The notes beneath the pieces were generated by a model that had not been told where the DNA came from, did not search any database, and was given only the letters and a program-made list of their open reading frames with translations. The translations under genes and the position numbers were made by a program. Shown one piece after another: positions 24,528 through 32,540 of a stretch of 40,271 nt of DNA. Origin of the DNA: Actinomycetes bacterium (GTDB taxonomy: Bacteria; Actinomycetota; Acidimicrobiia; Acidimicrobiales; Ilumatobacteraceae). The DNA is taken from NCBI GenBank assembly GCA_025356335.1, contig JANXUF010000003.1:1-40271 (forward strand), written 5' to 3'. Within the stretch, counting starts at the first letter, position 1; each line of letters opens with the position of its first letter.

Positions 24528-25040
24528 TCAGTTCGGCAGCATCAGCTGCTGCCCGGGCCGCAACGACGCAACTCCGTTGAGGGCGATCAGTCTCGACAGG
24601 TAGGTATCGACCTGGGACGACGCCACCCGGGAGGCAGCGATCGACCACAGCGAATCACCAGGCTGAACGGTGTAGATGGCTGACGTGCCACGTCCGGAGG
24701 CGACCGCATCGGGATCGATCGTGCTGTGATCGATCGAGTCGTGATCGATCGTGCTGTGATCGATCGAGCTGTGCGCCGGAATGCCGGCCGAACCGGTGAC
24801 GTCGTTGACACGTTGCAGCTGCGCATCGCCAGCGCTCCCGGTGTCGACATTGATCTGGTTGCTCCCGACGGACGAGGCAGGGCGCACGTCAGGCGCAACC
24901 AGATGGGGGCGGGCCGCAAGGCCTGCGATCACGAGCAGCAGCCCGAGGAGCACACCGGCGGCGAGGCGCCGTCTGGCGAAAACGTCAGCCTGTGTGTGGC
25001 CACGGTGCCGTGGCTGCAGGGGAATCATCGTGACAGCCAT
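24528..25040 (-). CDS. LysM-domain membrane protein, likely SOS-induced division inhibitor
   Basis: The 170-residue protein has a basic cytoplasmic start, one membrane segment (LAAGVLLGLLLVIAGLAA, about 27-44), an Asp/Ser/Ile-rich linker and a C-terminal LysM (YTVQPGDSLWSIAASRV to LRPGQQLMLPN) that binds peptidoglycan. Small LysM proteins beside lexA are known SOS cell-division inhibitors or wall hydrolases (YneA in Bacillus, Rv2719c/ChiZ in Mycobacterium). The same role is inferred here from position, topology and four LexA boxes in the shared intergenic region. The start is ATG 25040 with GAGGAG 6 bases upstream. The linker is encoded by a 15-base tandem repeat (24714-24773). No hydrolase domain is visible, so inhibition by binding is more likely than lysis. 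Confidence 0.88.
   Translation of the reverse strand: MAVTMIPLQPRHRGHTQADVFARRRLAAGVLLGLLLVIAGLAARPHLVAPDVRPASSVGSNQINVDTGSAGDAQLQRVNDVTGSAGIPAHSSIDHSTIDHDSIDHSTIDPDAVASGRGTSAIYTVQPGDSLWSIAASRVASSQVDTYLSRLIALNGVASLRPGQQLMLPN
24714..24773. repeat. 15-base tandem repeat, four copies, in the LysM gene
   Basis: Units alternate ATCGATCGTGCTGTG and ATCGATCGAGTCGTG/AGCTGTG at 24714, 24729, 24744 and 24759. They encode the linker SIDHSTIDHDSIDHSTIDPD on the minus strand. The unit is a multiple of three, so copy-number change would only alter linker length. Confidence 0.85.
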
Positions 25041-25065
25041 CGGGCGCTCCTCAGAATCAGGGGTC

Positions 25066-25154
25066 GAACGGACGTTCCCGAACGAGTGTTTGCAGTCTGC
25101 CCGAACAACTGTTCGAAGTCAACCCGTGGAGCCAGGTTTTTCGAACGGGTGTTT
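25066..25154. promoter_or_regulatory. Four LexA (SOS) boxes between LysM gene and lexA
   Basis: The actinobacterial SOS box is GAAC-N4-GTTC. Exact copies are at 25066-25077 and 25103-25114. One-mismatch copies ending GTTT are at 25080-25091 and 25143-25154. The last abuts the lexA -35, and the first lies 26 bases before the LysM start. Both genes are therefore predicted LexA targets. Confidence 0.9.
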
Positions 25155-25181
25155 GCCTTCCCGAACGAACAAGAGTACGAT
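25153..25181 (+). promoter_or_regulatory. lexA promoter, leaderless
   Basis: The -35 TTGCCT (25153-25158), a 17-base spacer and the -10 TACGAT (25176-25181) are followed by only 7 bases to ATG 25189. The -35 overlaps the end of the nearest SOS box, so LexA binding would block polymerase. Confidence 0.75.
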
Positions 25182-25188
25182 CGCCAAC

Positions 25189-25821
25189 ATGTCGGAACAC
25201 ACGCTCACGTATCGTCAACGGGAAATCCTCGATTTCATCGAAGTGCAGATGCGCGAGCGCGGCTATCCGCCTTCGGTACGTGAGATCGGTGAGGCCGTCG
25301 GTCTGACGTCACCATCCACGGTCCACAATCACCTGTTGACGCTGCAACGCCTCGGCTACCTCCATCGGGACCCGACCAAGCCCCGCGCCATCGCCATGCG
25401 GTACGACCCGAGCAGCGGTGCCCAACTCGAACGTCGACCGGTTCGCAACGTGCCACTCGTCGGAGATGTTGCGGCAGGAACAGATGTCCTCGCGCAGCAG
25501 AATGTCGAAGAACTGTTGCCGGTTCCCGCCGACTTCACCGGTGAGGGCGAGTTGTTCATGTTGAGGGTCCGTGGCGACTCGATGGTCGATGCCGGCATCC
25601 TCGATGGCGACTACGTCGTCTGTAATACCCAACCCCAGGTCACCAACGGCGACATCGTCGTCGCCGGAATCCCCGGCGAAGAGGCGACCGTCAAGACGTA
25701 TCAGCGCAACGGCAACAAGATCACGCTCATGCCGCACAACACGCGACTGGCCCCGATGGTATTCGCGGCGAACGAGGTACAGGTCTTCGGCAAAGTCGTC
25801 ACGGTCCTGCGCCGCTATTAG
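25189..25821 (+). CDS. lexA: LexA repressor
   Basis: LexA represses DNA-damage genes and cleaves itself when stimulated by RecA filaments. The 210-residue protein has the winged helix-turn-helix (LTYRQREILDFIEVQM, PPSVREIGEAVGLTSPSTVHNHLLTL). The cleavage site is Ala96-Gly97 (DVAAGTDV), and the Ser131/Lys169 catalytic dyad lies in GDSMVDAGI and TVKTY. ATG 25189 is chosen by homology and by the -10 hexamer 7 bases upstream; the longer frame from 24781 runs back through the LysM gene. Autoregulation is expected from the boxes upstream. It converges with dapE, with 30 bases between the stops. Confidence 0.98.
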   Translation: MSEHTLTYRQREILDFIEVQMRERGYPPSVREIGEAVGLTSPSTVHNHLLTLQRLGYLHRDPTKPRAIAMRYDPSSGAQLERRPVRNVPLVGDVAAGTDVLAQQNVEELLPVPADFTGEGELFMLRVRGDSMVDAGILDGDYVVCNTQPQVTNGDIVVAGIPGEEATVKTYQRNGNKITLMPHNTRLAPMVFAANEVQVFGKVVTVLRRY

Positions 25822-25851
25822 CCGCGCTTCGCGACTCGTTGCGGCGTGCTT

Positions 25852-26949
25852 CTAGTGGAGGTTTGCCGAAGCGGTCGGATCAGCGCCGTGCTGCAACAGA
25901 TCGACCAGTGCGGCGAACGTCGCCTCGAGCGGGGCGCGATGCACCTTTTCGTCCTTGGTGTGGGCGATCGTCGCGTCGCCAGGTCCAAAATTCGCCGCTG
26001 GGACGCCGTGTTCGGCGAACCGGGCGACGTCGGTCCAGCCGAGCTTGGCGCGGATACTCAAGTGGCTGCGGGAGATCAGCGTGGCCAGCACCGGATGTTG
26101 CAGCGACGGTGCGGCGCCGTTCGATAGATCGACGAGTTCGAAATCGTCGCCGTCCTCGATCAATCCATCGAGCAACTCGCGAACGTGTTGCACGGCTTCT
26201 TCTGGCGTGCGGTCCGGCGCGAAGCGATGGTTGATCATCAACGTGACTACGTCGGGCACGACGTTGCCGGCGACGCCGCCAGTGACGTTCACCGCCTGCA
26301 GTGCCTCGCGATATTCGCAACCATCGATCACCGGTCGCCGTTCCTCGTACGACTCCAGCCGTTCGAGGACGGCACCGAGTCGGTGGATCGCATTCCGCCC
26401 CTTCCACGGTCTGGCAGTGTGGGCACGAGCGCCCCGCAGCACCAACCTCAGCCGCATGGTGCCCTGACACCCGGCTTCGATCACGCCATCCGTCGGCTCG
26501 CCGAGGAGCGCGACGTCACCCGCCATCAGATCGGGACGGAGCTCGAACAGTTGCTTCAACCCGTTGAAACGGGCCTCGACTTCCTCTGCCTCGTAGAACA
26601 CATAGGTCACGTCGATGCGCGGCTCCGGAACGACCTGCGCGAGCATCAACATCACCGCCACGCCTGACTTCATGTCGCTGGTCCCGCAACCCCACAGGAC
26701 GTCGCCGTCGCGACGTGACGGCACGTTGTCGTTGATCGGAACCGTATCGGTGTGACCGGCGATGATCAGCCGGTACGGATGGCCGAGTTGCGTGCGGGCG
26801 ACGAGATTCAGCCCGACCCTGGTGACCTCGAGCGACGGCGCGGTCGTGGCGAGACGCTGTTCGATCCAATCGGTGATCTCGTCTTCGTGGTGGCTCTCCG
26901 ATCGAATGTCGACGAGTTGGGCCGTCAGGTCGAAGAGATCGAGCGGCAT
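25852..26949 (-). CDS. dapE: Succinyl-diaminopimelate desuccinylase
   Basis: DapE removes succinate from N-succinyl-LL-diaminopimelate, a step to lysine and to the meso-DAP of peptidoglycan. The 365-residue M20-family metalloenzyme shows zinc ligands and catalytic residues in AGHTDTVP (His66, Asp68), GTSDMKSG (Asp92) and YEAEEVEA (Glu122/123). It also has GEPTDGVIEAGCQGTMRL, the dimerisation domain (GARAHTARPWKGRNAIHRL) and GPGDATIAHTKDEKV. ATG 26949 is used; an in-frame TTG two codons upstream is possible. It follows the proline/glutamine-rich membrane protein by 15 bases, in a run with dapC and dapF. Confidence 0.94.
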   Translation of the reverse strand: MPLDLFDLTAQLVDIRSESHHEDEITDWIEQRLATTAPSLEVTRVGLNLVARTQLGHPYRLIIAGHTDTVPINDNVPSRRDGDVLWGCGTSDMKSGVAVMLMLAQVVPEPRIDVTYVFYEAEEVEARFNGLKQLFELRPDLMAGDVALLGEPTDGVIEAGCQGTMRLRLVLRGARAHTARPWKGRNAIHRLGAVLERLESYEERRPVIDGCEYREALQAVNVTGGVAGNVVPDVVTLMINHRFAPDRTPEEAVQHVRELLDGLIEDGDDFELVDLSNGAAPSLQHPVLATLISRSHLSIRAKLGWTDVARFAEHGVPAANFGPGDATIAHTKDEKVHRAPLEATFAALVDLLQHGADPTASANLH

Positions 26950-26964
26950 TGCCAAGACGTTGGT

Positions 26965-28071
26965 CTACCTTGCCGGCGGGGCCGGCGGGGCACCCCAGCC
27001 CGAGCCGGACGGCGGTGCTGCAGGCGGCTGGTTCGGATCCGGCGGCGCGACGTATGGCTGCGTTGGTGGCTGACCATATGGCGGCTGCTGTTCATATGGA
27101 GGTTGCTGATACGTCGGCTGTTCGTATGTGGGCTGCGCCGGCTGCTGATAGGTCGGCTGACCGCCGTACTGCGGTTGCGCCGGCTGACCGCCATACTGTG
27201 GTTGGGTAGGCTGCTGATACGTCGGCTGGTCGTATGACGGCTGTGAAGGTTGCTGATACGTCGGCTGACCGCCGAACGGCGCAGTGGCCGGCGGGTATCC
27301 GGGCTGCTGCTGAAATCCAGGCTGGGCACCGTACGTCGGCTGTTGCTGCTCAGGCTGCTGATAGCCCGGTTGTTGGTAGCCGCCGAATGCTGCGGCGCCG
27401 GGTGCAAAACTGGCGTTGGCGACCGGCACCGTCGACATCTTCGGCTTACGTGAACCGGCGATGATCAACAGGCCACCGATCAACAGCCCGCCGGCACCGA
27501 ACAGGATCGGCAGCAGCAGCGAGGGGTCCTCGATCGCCGTTTTGCCGATCGCCAGGTCGAAGGTCGCGTTCTTGGCGTCCTTCGGCACGATCGACAGCGT
27601 GAATTGGCCAGGCGTTTTGATCTCGGCCGTCTTGAACGCCACACCCTTGTAGCCGGCAGCGTCGTACTTTGCAGCGCTGTCGATCGAGGCGAGGTTGACC
27701 TTCTTGCCGCTCTTGTCGGTCAGTGTGGCGTCCATCGAGGGGGGCACTGTCGGGCCGCTGAGTGGGATGCTCGTCGCTTTCCCGGAAACATTCGTCGTCA
27801 CGGTGCCGGCGTATTCGTAGTAGATGTTGAACGTTCCGGCCTTGTCGAACTGCAGGGTGTTGTCGAACCCGGGAACCGCCCTCGCCAGATTCTTCACCGA
27901 ATCCTCGTGTTGGCCGTTCTGCAGGATGAACGTCACGATCGCACCGCCGATGCCGAGCACGAACACGAGCAATCCGAGAACGAGCAGCCCTTTGCCTTTT
28001 TTTGCGGGCGGCGCAGTCGGCTGCGACGATGCCGCGTATGGCCCACTTGCCGGAAACGGTTGATAGGACAT
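26965..28071 (-). CDS. Membrane protein with Pro/Gln/Tyr-rich C-terminal repeats
   Basis: The 368-residue protein has a short Pro/Ser-rich start and a first membrane segment GLLVLGLLVFVLGIGGAIVTFIL (about 28-50). An external domain follows (51-185) with beta-type segments such as GTFNIYYEYAGTVTT and GQFTLSIVPKDAKNATFDLAIG. The second membrane segment is LLLPILFGAGGLLIGGLLIIAG (about 184-205). The last 150 residues repeat PTYQQP, QYGGQP and related units, a disordered tail that should be cytoplasmic. Such Pro/Gln-rich tails often mediate weak multivalent contacts. No family name is certain. It lies 2 bases after dapC and 15 before dapE, so cotranscription with diaminopimelate genes is near certain. 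A link to cell-wall synthesis is inference. Confidence 0.85.
   Translation of the reverse strand: MSYQPFPASGPYAASSQPTAPPAKKGKGLLVLGLLVFVLGIGGAIVTFILQNGQHEDSVKNLARAVPGFDNTLQFDKAGTFNIYYEYAGTVTTNVSGKATSIPLSGPTVPPSMDATLTDKSGKKVNLASIDSAAKYDAAGYKGVAFKTAEIKTPGQFTLSIVPKDAKNATFDLAIGKTAIEDPSLLLPILFGAGGLLIGGLLIIAGSRKPKMSTVPVANASFAPGAAAFGGYQQPGYQQPEQQQPTYGAQPGFQQQPGYPPATAPFGGQPTYQQPSQPSYDQPTYQQPTQPQYGGQPAQPQYGGQPTYQQPAQPTYEQPTYQQPPYEQQPPYGQPPTQPYVAPPDPNQPPAAPPSGSGWGAPPAPPAR
27050..27365. repeat. Pro/Gln/Tyr codon repeat region
   Basis: Imperfect repeats of GCTGATACGTCGGCTG-like units (minus-strand PTYQQP) and CCGTACTGCGG-like units (QYGGQP) fill the 3' part of the membrane-protein gene. Copy number is likely variable between strains. 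Confidence 0.7.
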
Positions 28072-28073
28072 TG

Positions 28074-29192
28074 TTACAGGACCCCCAGTCGCGCGGCGAC
28101 CAGCTCTAGACGATCATCAGGTTGTACCACGGCGACACGTACGAAGTGAACACTGTCGGGTCCATAGAACTCACCAGGGCTCACCAGCGCACCTCCTTCT
28201 CGTGCCAAACGCTCTGCGAAACTCCACGCATCACCGACGTCGGACCACAGATAGAAGCCTCCGGACGGCAGATCGAACGTCGAGCCCGACCACTTCGACA
28301 GAATAGTTGCAGCCCGCTCGAGGCGGTGCACATAGCGCTGACGCTGCACGACAACGTGATCGTCGTCGTCCAGTGCAGCTACTGCAGCTGCCTGCACTGG
28401 TCCGGGAACGAGCATCCCGACGTGCTTGCGGACCTCTTTGAGGTAGTCGACGATGTCGTGGTCACCTGCATAGAAGCCGACGCGCAATCCAGCGAGGTTG
28501 GATCGCTTGGACAGCGAATGGACGGCGACGACTCCGTCGGATCCATGCTGCAGGATCGACGCCGCTGGAGCGTCCCACGTGAACTCGACATAGCACTCGT
28601 CACTGAACACCGGCACATCGTTGCCGCGACCCCAGGCAGCGACCACCGCGAGATCGTCGAGCGCGCCGGTCGGATTCGATGGACTGTTGGCCCACAACAG
28701 CACGGCTCGGGCTGCGTCGGAAGGATCGATCGCCGCCAGGTCGAGGCCACCGGACGGCAGGAGCGGCACCGGCACGGCGCGGCAGCCGGCAAAGACGGCA
28801 CCCATCTCGTACGTCGGGTAGGCAATCGCCGGGTACAGCACGGTGTCCCGGCTCGGGTCGCGGAGGCGCATCCAATGGGGCGTCGTGGCGACCAACTCTT
28901 TCGTGCCGACGCAGGCGGCGACGTCGTTGAGCGGCACGTCGACGTCGAAGCGGCGCTGTATCCATCGCCTGATCGCCGAGCGGAGGTCGTTTGTACCGAT
29001 GCTCGGCGGGTATCCCCGCTCGGCATTCGACGTCGATAGCGCAGCGATGACCGCCGCCGGCGGCGGGTCGCACGGGGTGCCGATCGACAGGTCGACGACC
29101 CCGCCGGCGAAGCCCTCCGCAAGCGGCTTGAACTTGTCCAAGCGGTCGTAGGGATATGGCGGCGGCACGAATCCGGGTGTGCGGATCGTCAT
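28074..29192 (-). CDS. dapC: Succinyldiaminopimelate transaminase
   Basis: DapC makes N-succinyl-diaminopimelate from the keto acid with glutamate as amino donor. It is a 372-residue class I/II PLP enzyme of the actinobacterial DapC type: GVVDLSIGTPCDPPP at the start, the PLP-stacking VGTKELVATTPHW, NSPSNPTGALDDL, DECYVEF and the Schiff-base lysine in HSLSKRSNLAGLRVGF. Its ATG overlaps the hflX stop (ATGA). Together with dapF upstream and dapE downstream it forms most of the late succinylase branch of lysine/DAP synthesis. Confidence 0.93.
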   Translation of the reverse strand: MTIRTPGFVPPPYPYDRLDKFKPLAEGFAGGVVDLSIGTPCDPPPAAVIAALSTSNAERGYPPSIGTNDLRSAIRRWIQRRFDVDVPLNDVAACVGTKELVATTPHWMRLRDPSRDTVLYPAIAYPTYEMGAVFAGCRAVPVPLLPSGGLDLAAIDPSDAARAVLLWANSPSNPTGALDDLAVVAAWGRGNDVPVFSDECYVEFTWDAPAASILQHGSDGVVAVHSLSKRSNLAGLRVGFYAGDHDIVDYLKEVRKHVGMLVPGPVQAAAVAALDDDDHVVVQRQRYVHRLERAATILSKWSGSTFDLPSGGFYLWSDVGDAWSFAERLAREGGALVSPGEFYGPDSVHFVRVAVVQPDDRLELVAARLGVL

Positions 29193-30583
29193 GGCCGGTC
29201 CTCCGTTGCCGGCTCGGCCACGGCGATAGTGACCGCAGCACGATCTGTCGTCGGGTCCGCGGCACGATCTGTCGCCGGTATGACGCGATGTGCGATCACG
29301 ACGAACTCATCGAGCCGCCCCGCAGACGCCGAACCGAGCAGTGCGCGTACACGGATTCCTTCGTCCTCGTTGACGACCGTCAGGACCTCGCCTTCTCGGT
29401 GGATCGATGCAAGCACGTCGCCCCGTTCGTACGGCACGATCAATTCTGTCACTCTGCTCAGCGCGCGCAGTCGGTCAGACACTGCCTCGAGGAACTTGTC
29501 GATCCCCTCGCCGGTCATCGCGCTGATCGCAACAGCACCGGGGTGATCGTTGACCAGTTCAGCCGCGGCTACCGGTGCGACGTCGAGCTTGTTGGCAACG
29601 AACAGCTCCGGGACATAACCGGCGCCGATCTCGTCGAGCACCTCGTGAACGGCGGCGATCTGTGCCTCAGGATCAGCGGCCGCCGAGTCGACGAGGTGAA
29701 CGAGCAGATCGGATTCGGCGACCACCTCGAGCGTGCTCTTGAACGCCTCGACCAACGCATGGGGCAGCCGTTGAACGAAGCCGACGGTATCAGTCAGCAG
29801 CACCGGCTCGCCGCCGGGCAGCGACAGGCGGCGAGTCGTCGGATCGAGCGTCGCGAACAAACGGTTCTCGACAAGCACACCGGCTTCGGTCAACTGGTTC
29901 AGCAGCGTCGACTTGCCGGCGTTGGTGTAGCCGACGATGGACACCGAACCGAGACCGCTACGGCCGCGGTTCTTGCGCTGCAGTTGACGCGTCGACTGCA
30001 GTTCCTTGAGGTCGTGCTCCAGCCGGGTGATTCTGTGATCCATCCGTCGTCGGTCGGATTCGAGTTTCGTCTCGCCAGGGCCCCTCGTGCCGATGCGGCT
30101 GCCCTGCTGGGACAGGTTGGCGGCGCGCCCTCGACGTAGGCGAGGGCGCCGGTACCGCAGCAGCGCCAGTTCGACCTGCGCCTTGCCTTCGAGAGTGTGA
30201 GCGTTCTGAGCGAAGATGTCGAGGATTACGGCCGTCCGATCCAAAGCGGTTCGACCCAACAATTTCTCGAGGTTGTACTGCTGCCCAGGCGACAGCAGAT
30301 TGTCGAAAACGACTGTGTCGGCGTCGACCGCGAGGCACAGCTCCCGGAGTTCTTCGGCTTTGCCCTTACCGATGAACATCGACGAATCCGGACGATCGCG
30401 CGACTGCGTCAGCCTGGCGACCTCGTCAGCGCCGGCGGTGTCGACCAGCAGCGCAAGTTCGTCGAGGCTCGCCGACATCGAAGCATCGGTCTCCCCCGGC
30501 AGGATCACACCGACCAGCACGATTTTCTCTCGGGTGGTCCGCTCGATGAGGGTTGCGCCGAGCGCTTCTCCGTATCCACTCAC
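29189..30583 (-). CDS. hflX: Ribosome-splitting GTPase HflX
   Basis: HflX binds stalled or hibernating 70S ribosomes and splits them using GTP. The N-terminal nucleotide-binding domain is seen (MFIGKGKAEELRELCLAVDADTVVFDNLLSPGQQYNLEKLL), then the coiled linker (GPGETKLESDRRRMDHRI). The G domain has G1 VGYTNAGKST, G3 DTVGF and G4 ANKLD. GTG 30583 is preferred because AAGGGGG stands 6 bases before it; an in-frame GTG at 30613 lacks such a site. Length is 464. The last ~25 residues (TDRAADPTTDRA...) are a low-complexity tail. Confidence 0.95.
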   Translation of the reverse strand: MSGYGEALGATLIERTTREKIVLVGVILPGETDASMSASLDELALLVDTAGADEVARLTQSRDRPDSSMFIGKGKAEELRELCLAVDADTVVFDNLLSPGQQYNLEKLLGRTALDRTAVILDIFAQNAHTLEGKAQVELALLRYRRPRLRRGRAANLSQQGSRIGTRGPGETKLESDRRRMDHRITRLEHDLKELQSTRQLQRKNRGRSGLGSVSIVGYTNAGKSTLLNQLTEAGVLVENRLFATLDPTTRRLSLPGGEPVLLTDTVGFVQRLPHALVEAFKSTLEVVAESDLLVHLVDSAAADPEAQIAAVHEVLDEIGAGYVPELFVANKLDVAPVAAAELVNDHPGAVAISAMTGEGIDKFLEAVSDRLRALSRVTELIVPYERGDVLASIHREGEVLTVVNEDEGIRVRALLGSASAGRLDEFVVIAHRVIPATDRAADPTTDRAAVTIAVAEPATEDRP

Positions 30584-30676
30584 GTGTGGCCCCCTTCGGG
30601 TCGTCGATGCCACTTCGGCAACGGCTTCGGCGCAAGCCTCGGCCGCGGTCTGAGCGGCATCATGGTCTGGTCGGCA

Positions 30677-31507
30677 TCATGAAATGAGGATGTCGCACAC
30701 GAACGTCGCTGGGCCGATCAACGTGACATGATCGACCGCTGGCTCGTGCAGACGCACTCTTGCATCTCCGCCGTCCATGTGTACAACGATTTCCGTCGAA
30801 CCTGCAGGGACGAGACCCCATGACGCTGCAGCCCAGGCGGCTGCGCACGCACCGGTGCCGCACGCCATGGTGATACCGGCGCCCCGCTCGTGCACGCGCA
30901 TCGTGACGCCGTTCAGTTCGGGTCCCGGCTCGATGATCTCGAGGTTGACATGCGGGACCAGCGAACCGAGGTGAGCGAGGTCCGGGACGGCAACGTCTTC
31001 GACACCAACGACGCTGTGCGGGTTCCCGAGGCTCAGATGCGCGACCGGACGCAGTTCGTCGCACTGCAGCGCATGCCAGCCGTTCGGAACGTCGAGCTCG
31101 CCGACGGACCCCATTGCCACGCTGGCCTGCACCGTGTTCGGATCCTCGGTCGGCGTCACGATCACGGGACGCAGTCCTGCGTCGGTACTGATCATGTAAC
31201 TCTGTTCACCCGTTCGGCCCTGCGCCCGGTAAGCAGCCTGGGCGAGACAGCGAATGCCGTTGCCGCTCATTTCTGCACGGCTGCCGTCGGCGTTGTAGAG
31301 GACCATCTTGAGGATGTCTGCGTCGACGGGATCGATGCTGAGGATCAGCAGCCCGTCGGCACCGACGCCGGTGCGGCGATCACACCAACGCTGCGCAGCG
31401 GCCCGGTACTGGTCGTCGGTCAGCGCTTCATCGGTCAGCGCGTCGTCGAGCACGAGGAAGTCATTGCCGAGTCCGTGATATTTGCTCAGGCGGGTCATCG
31501 GGTGCAT
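30677..31507 (-). CDS. dapF: Diaminopimelate epimerase
   Basis: DapF interconverts LL- and meso-diaminopimelate by a two-base mechanism without cofactor. The two catalytic cysteines are Cys87 in MSGNGIRCLAQAAY and Cys216 in TMACGTGACAAAW. The N-terminal YHGLGNDFLVLD and RRTGVGADGLL motifs are complete. Length is 276. GAGG lies just before ATG 31507; ATG 31498 is an alternative. It stands between miaA and hflX, the order seen in many actinobacteria. Confidence 0.96.
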   Translation of the reverse strand: MHPMTRLSKYHGLGNDFLVLDDALTDEALTDDQYRAAAQRWCDRRTGVGADGLLILSIDPVDADILKMVLYNADGSRAEMSGNGIRCLAQAAYRAQGRTGEQSYMISTDAGLRPVIVTPTEDPNTVQASVAMGSVGELDVPNGWHALQCDELRPVAHLSLGNPHSVVGVEDVAVPDLAHLGSLVPHVNLEIIEPGPELNGVTMRVHERGAGITMACGTGACAAAWAAASWGLVPAGSTEIVVHMDGGDARVRLHEPAVDHVTLIGPATFVCDILIS

Positions 31508-31605
31508 CGATCCTCGAACGAAAACAGCGTGTCGCCGAAGCGACGATTGGGTGTGTAGGTGTGGGTGTGCGGGTGTGTCACGTTCTCCTGCTGTGCAGGA
31601 TCACG

Positions 31606-32520
31606 TCACATCAGACTACGCAGTAGCGGGAACGCTTCCAGCGGGCTTTCGACAAGCTCGATCCAACGAATGCGGGGGTCGCGTCGGAACCAGCGATCTT
31701 GGCGGACAGCGAACTGGCGGGTCCTCTGCACGGTCAGCGAGATCGCCTGTTCGAGCGAGGCCCGCCCTTCGAGGTGATCGATGATCTCCTTGTAACCAAG
31801 CGCCTGGCGTGCAGTCGGCGACAGGCCGGCAGGTTCGGCGGCGAGCGCCTGCACTTCGGCGACGAGACCATCGGCGACCATCGCCTGCACCCTGGCGCTG
31901 ATGCGTTCGGTCAGCGCTGCTCTGGGCCACCGGACTCCGACCTGGGTGATCGTGCTCGGCGGATAGGCGTCGACGCCGGGTCCGTATGAGCTGAAAGGCC
32001 GCCCGCTGCCGATGCAGACCTCCAATGCCCTGATGATGCGCCTGCCGTTCGTCGGCTCCATCTTCGTCGCCGCAACAGGGTCGAGCCGTTGTAGTTGCGA
32101 GTAGAGCGGGCCGAGGCCCACGCCGGCTGCCGCCTCGGCTTCGAGCACTGCTCTGATGTCAGGCCAACGCCCCGGGGGATCGAAGTGATCGGTGAGCGAT
32201 TTCAAGTACAGACCAGTGCCTGCCACCAGCAATGCAATGCGATCACGCCGAACGATGTCGGTAGTGGCGACCTCGGCGGCTGTCTGGAAGTCGGTGACAC
32301 TGAACGACACGGACGGTTCGACGAGGTCGAGCAGGTGGTGAGACACCAGCGACTGGTCCTGCTTCGTCGGTTTGGCGGTGCCGATATCCATGCGTCTGTA
32401 GACCTGCATGGCGTCGACACAGACGATCTCGACGTCGGGTTGCGTGCTCGCCAAGGCCATCGCCAGCTCGCTCTTGCCGGAGGCGGTCGTGCCAACGATG
32501 GCGATCTGTGGTGATCGCAT
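31606..32520 (-). CDS. miaA: tRNA dimethylallyltransferase
   Basis: MiaA adds an isopentenyl group to A37 of tRNAs reading U-starting codons. The P-loop GTTASGKS (residues 10-17), DAMQVYRRMDIGTAKP and DF-T region are present, as are the tRNA-binding helix LSPTARQALGYKEI and the QFAVRQDRWFRRDPRIRWI ending. Length is 304. It follows miaB by 20 bases; the two act in sequence, since MiaB methylthiolates the base MiaA modifies. Confidence 0.96.
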   Translation of the reverse strand: MRSPQIAIVGTTASGKSELAMALASTQPDVEIVCVDAMQVYRRMDIGTAKPTKQDQSLVSHHLLDLVEPSVSFSVTDFQTAAEVATTDIVRRDRIALLVAGTGLYLKSLTDHFDPPGRWPDIRAVLEAEAAAGVGLGPLYSQLQRLDPVAATKMEPTNGRRIIRALEVCIGSGRPFSSYGPGVDAYPPSTITQVGVRWPRAALTERISARVQAMVADGLVAEVQALAAEPAGLSPTARQALGYKEIIDHLEGRASLEQAISLTVQRTRQFAVRQDRWFRRDPRIRWIELVESPLEAFPLLRSLM

Positions 32521-32540
32521 CGATCGGGCGGTCGGCGTGC

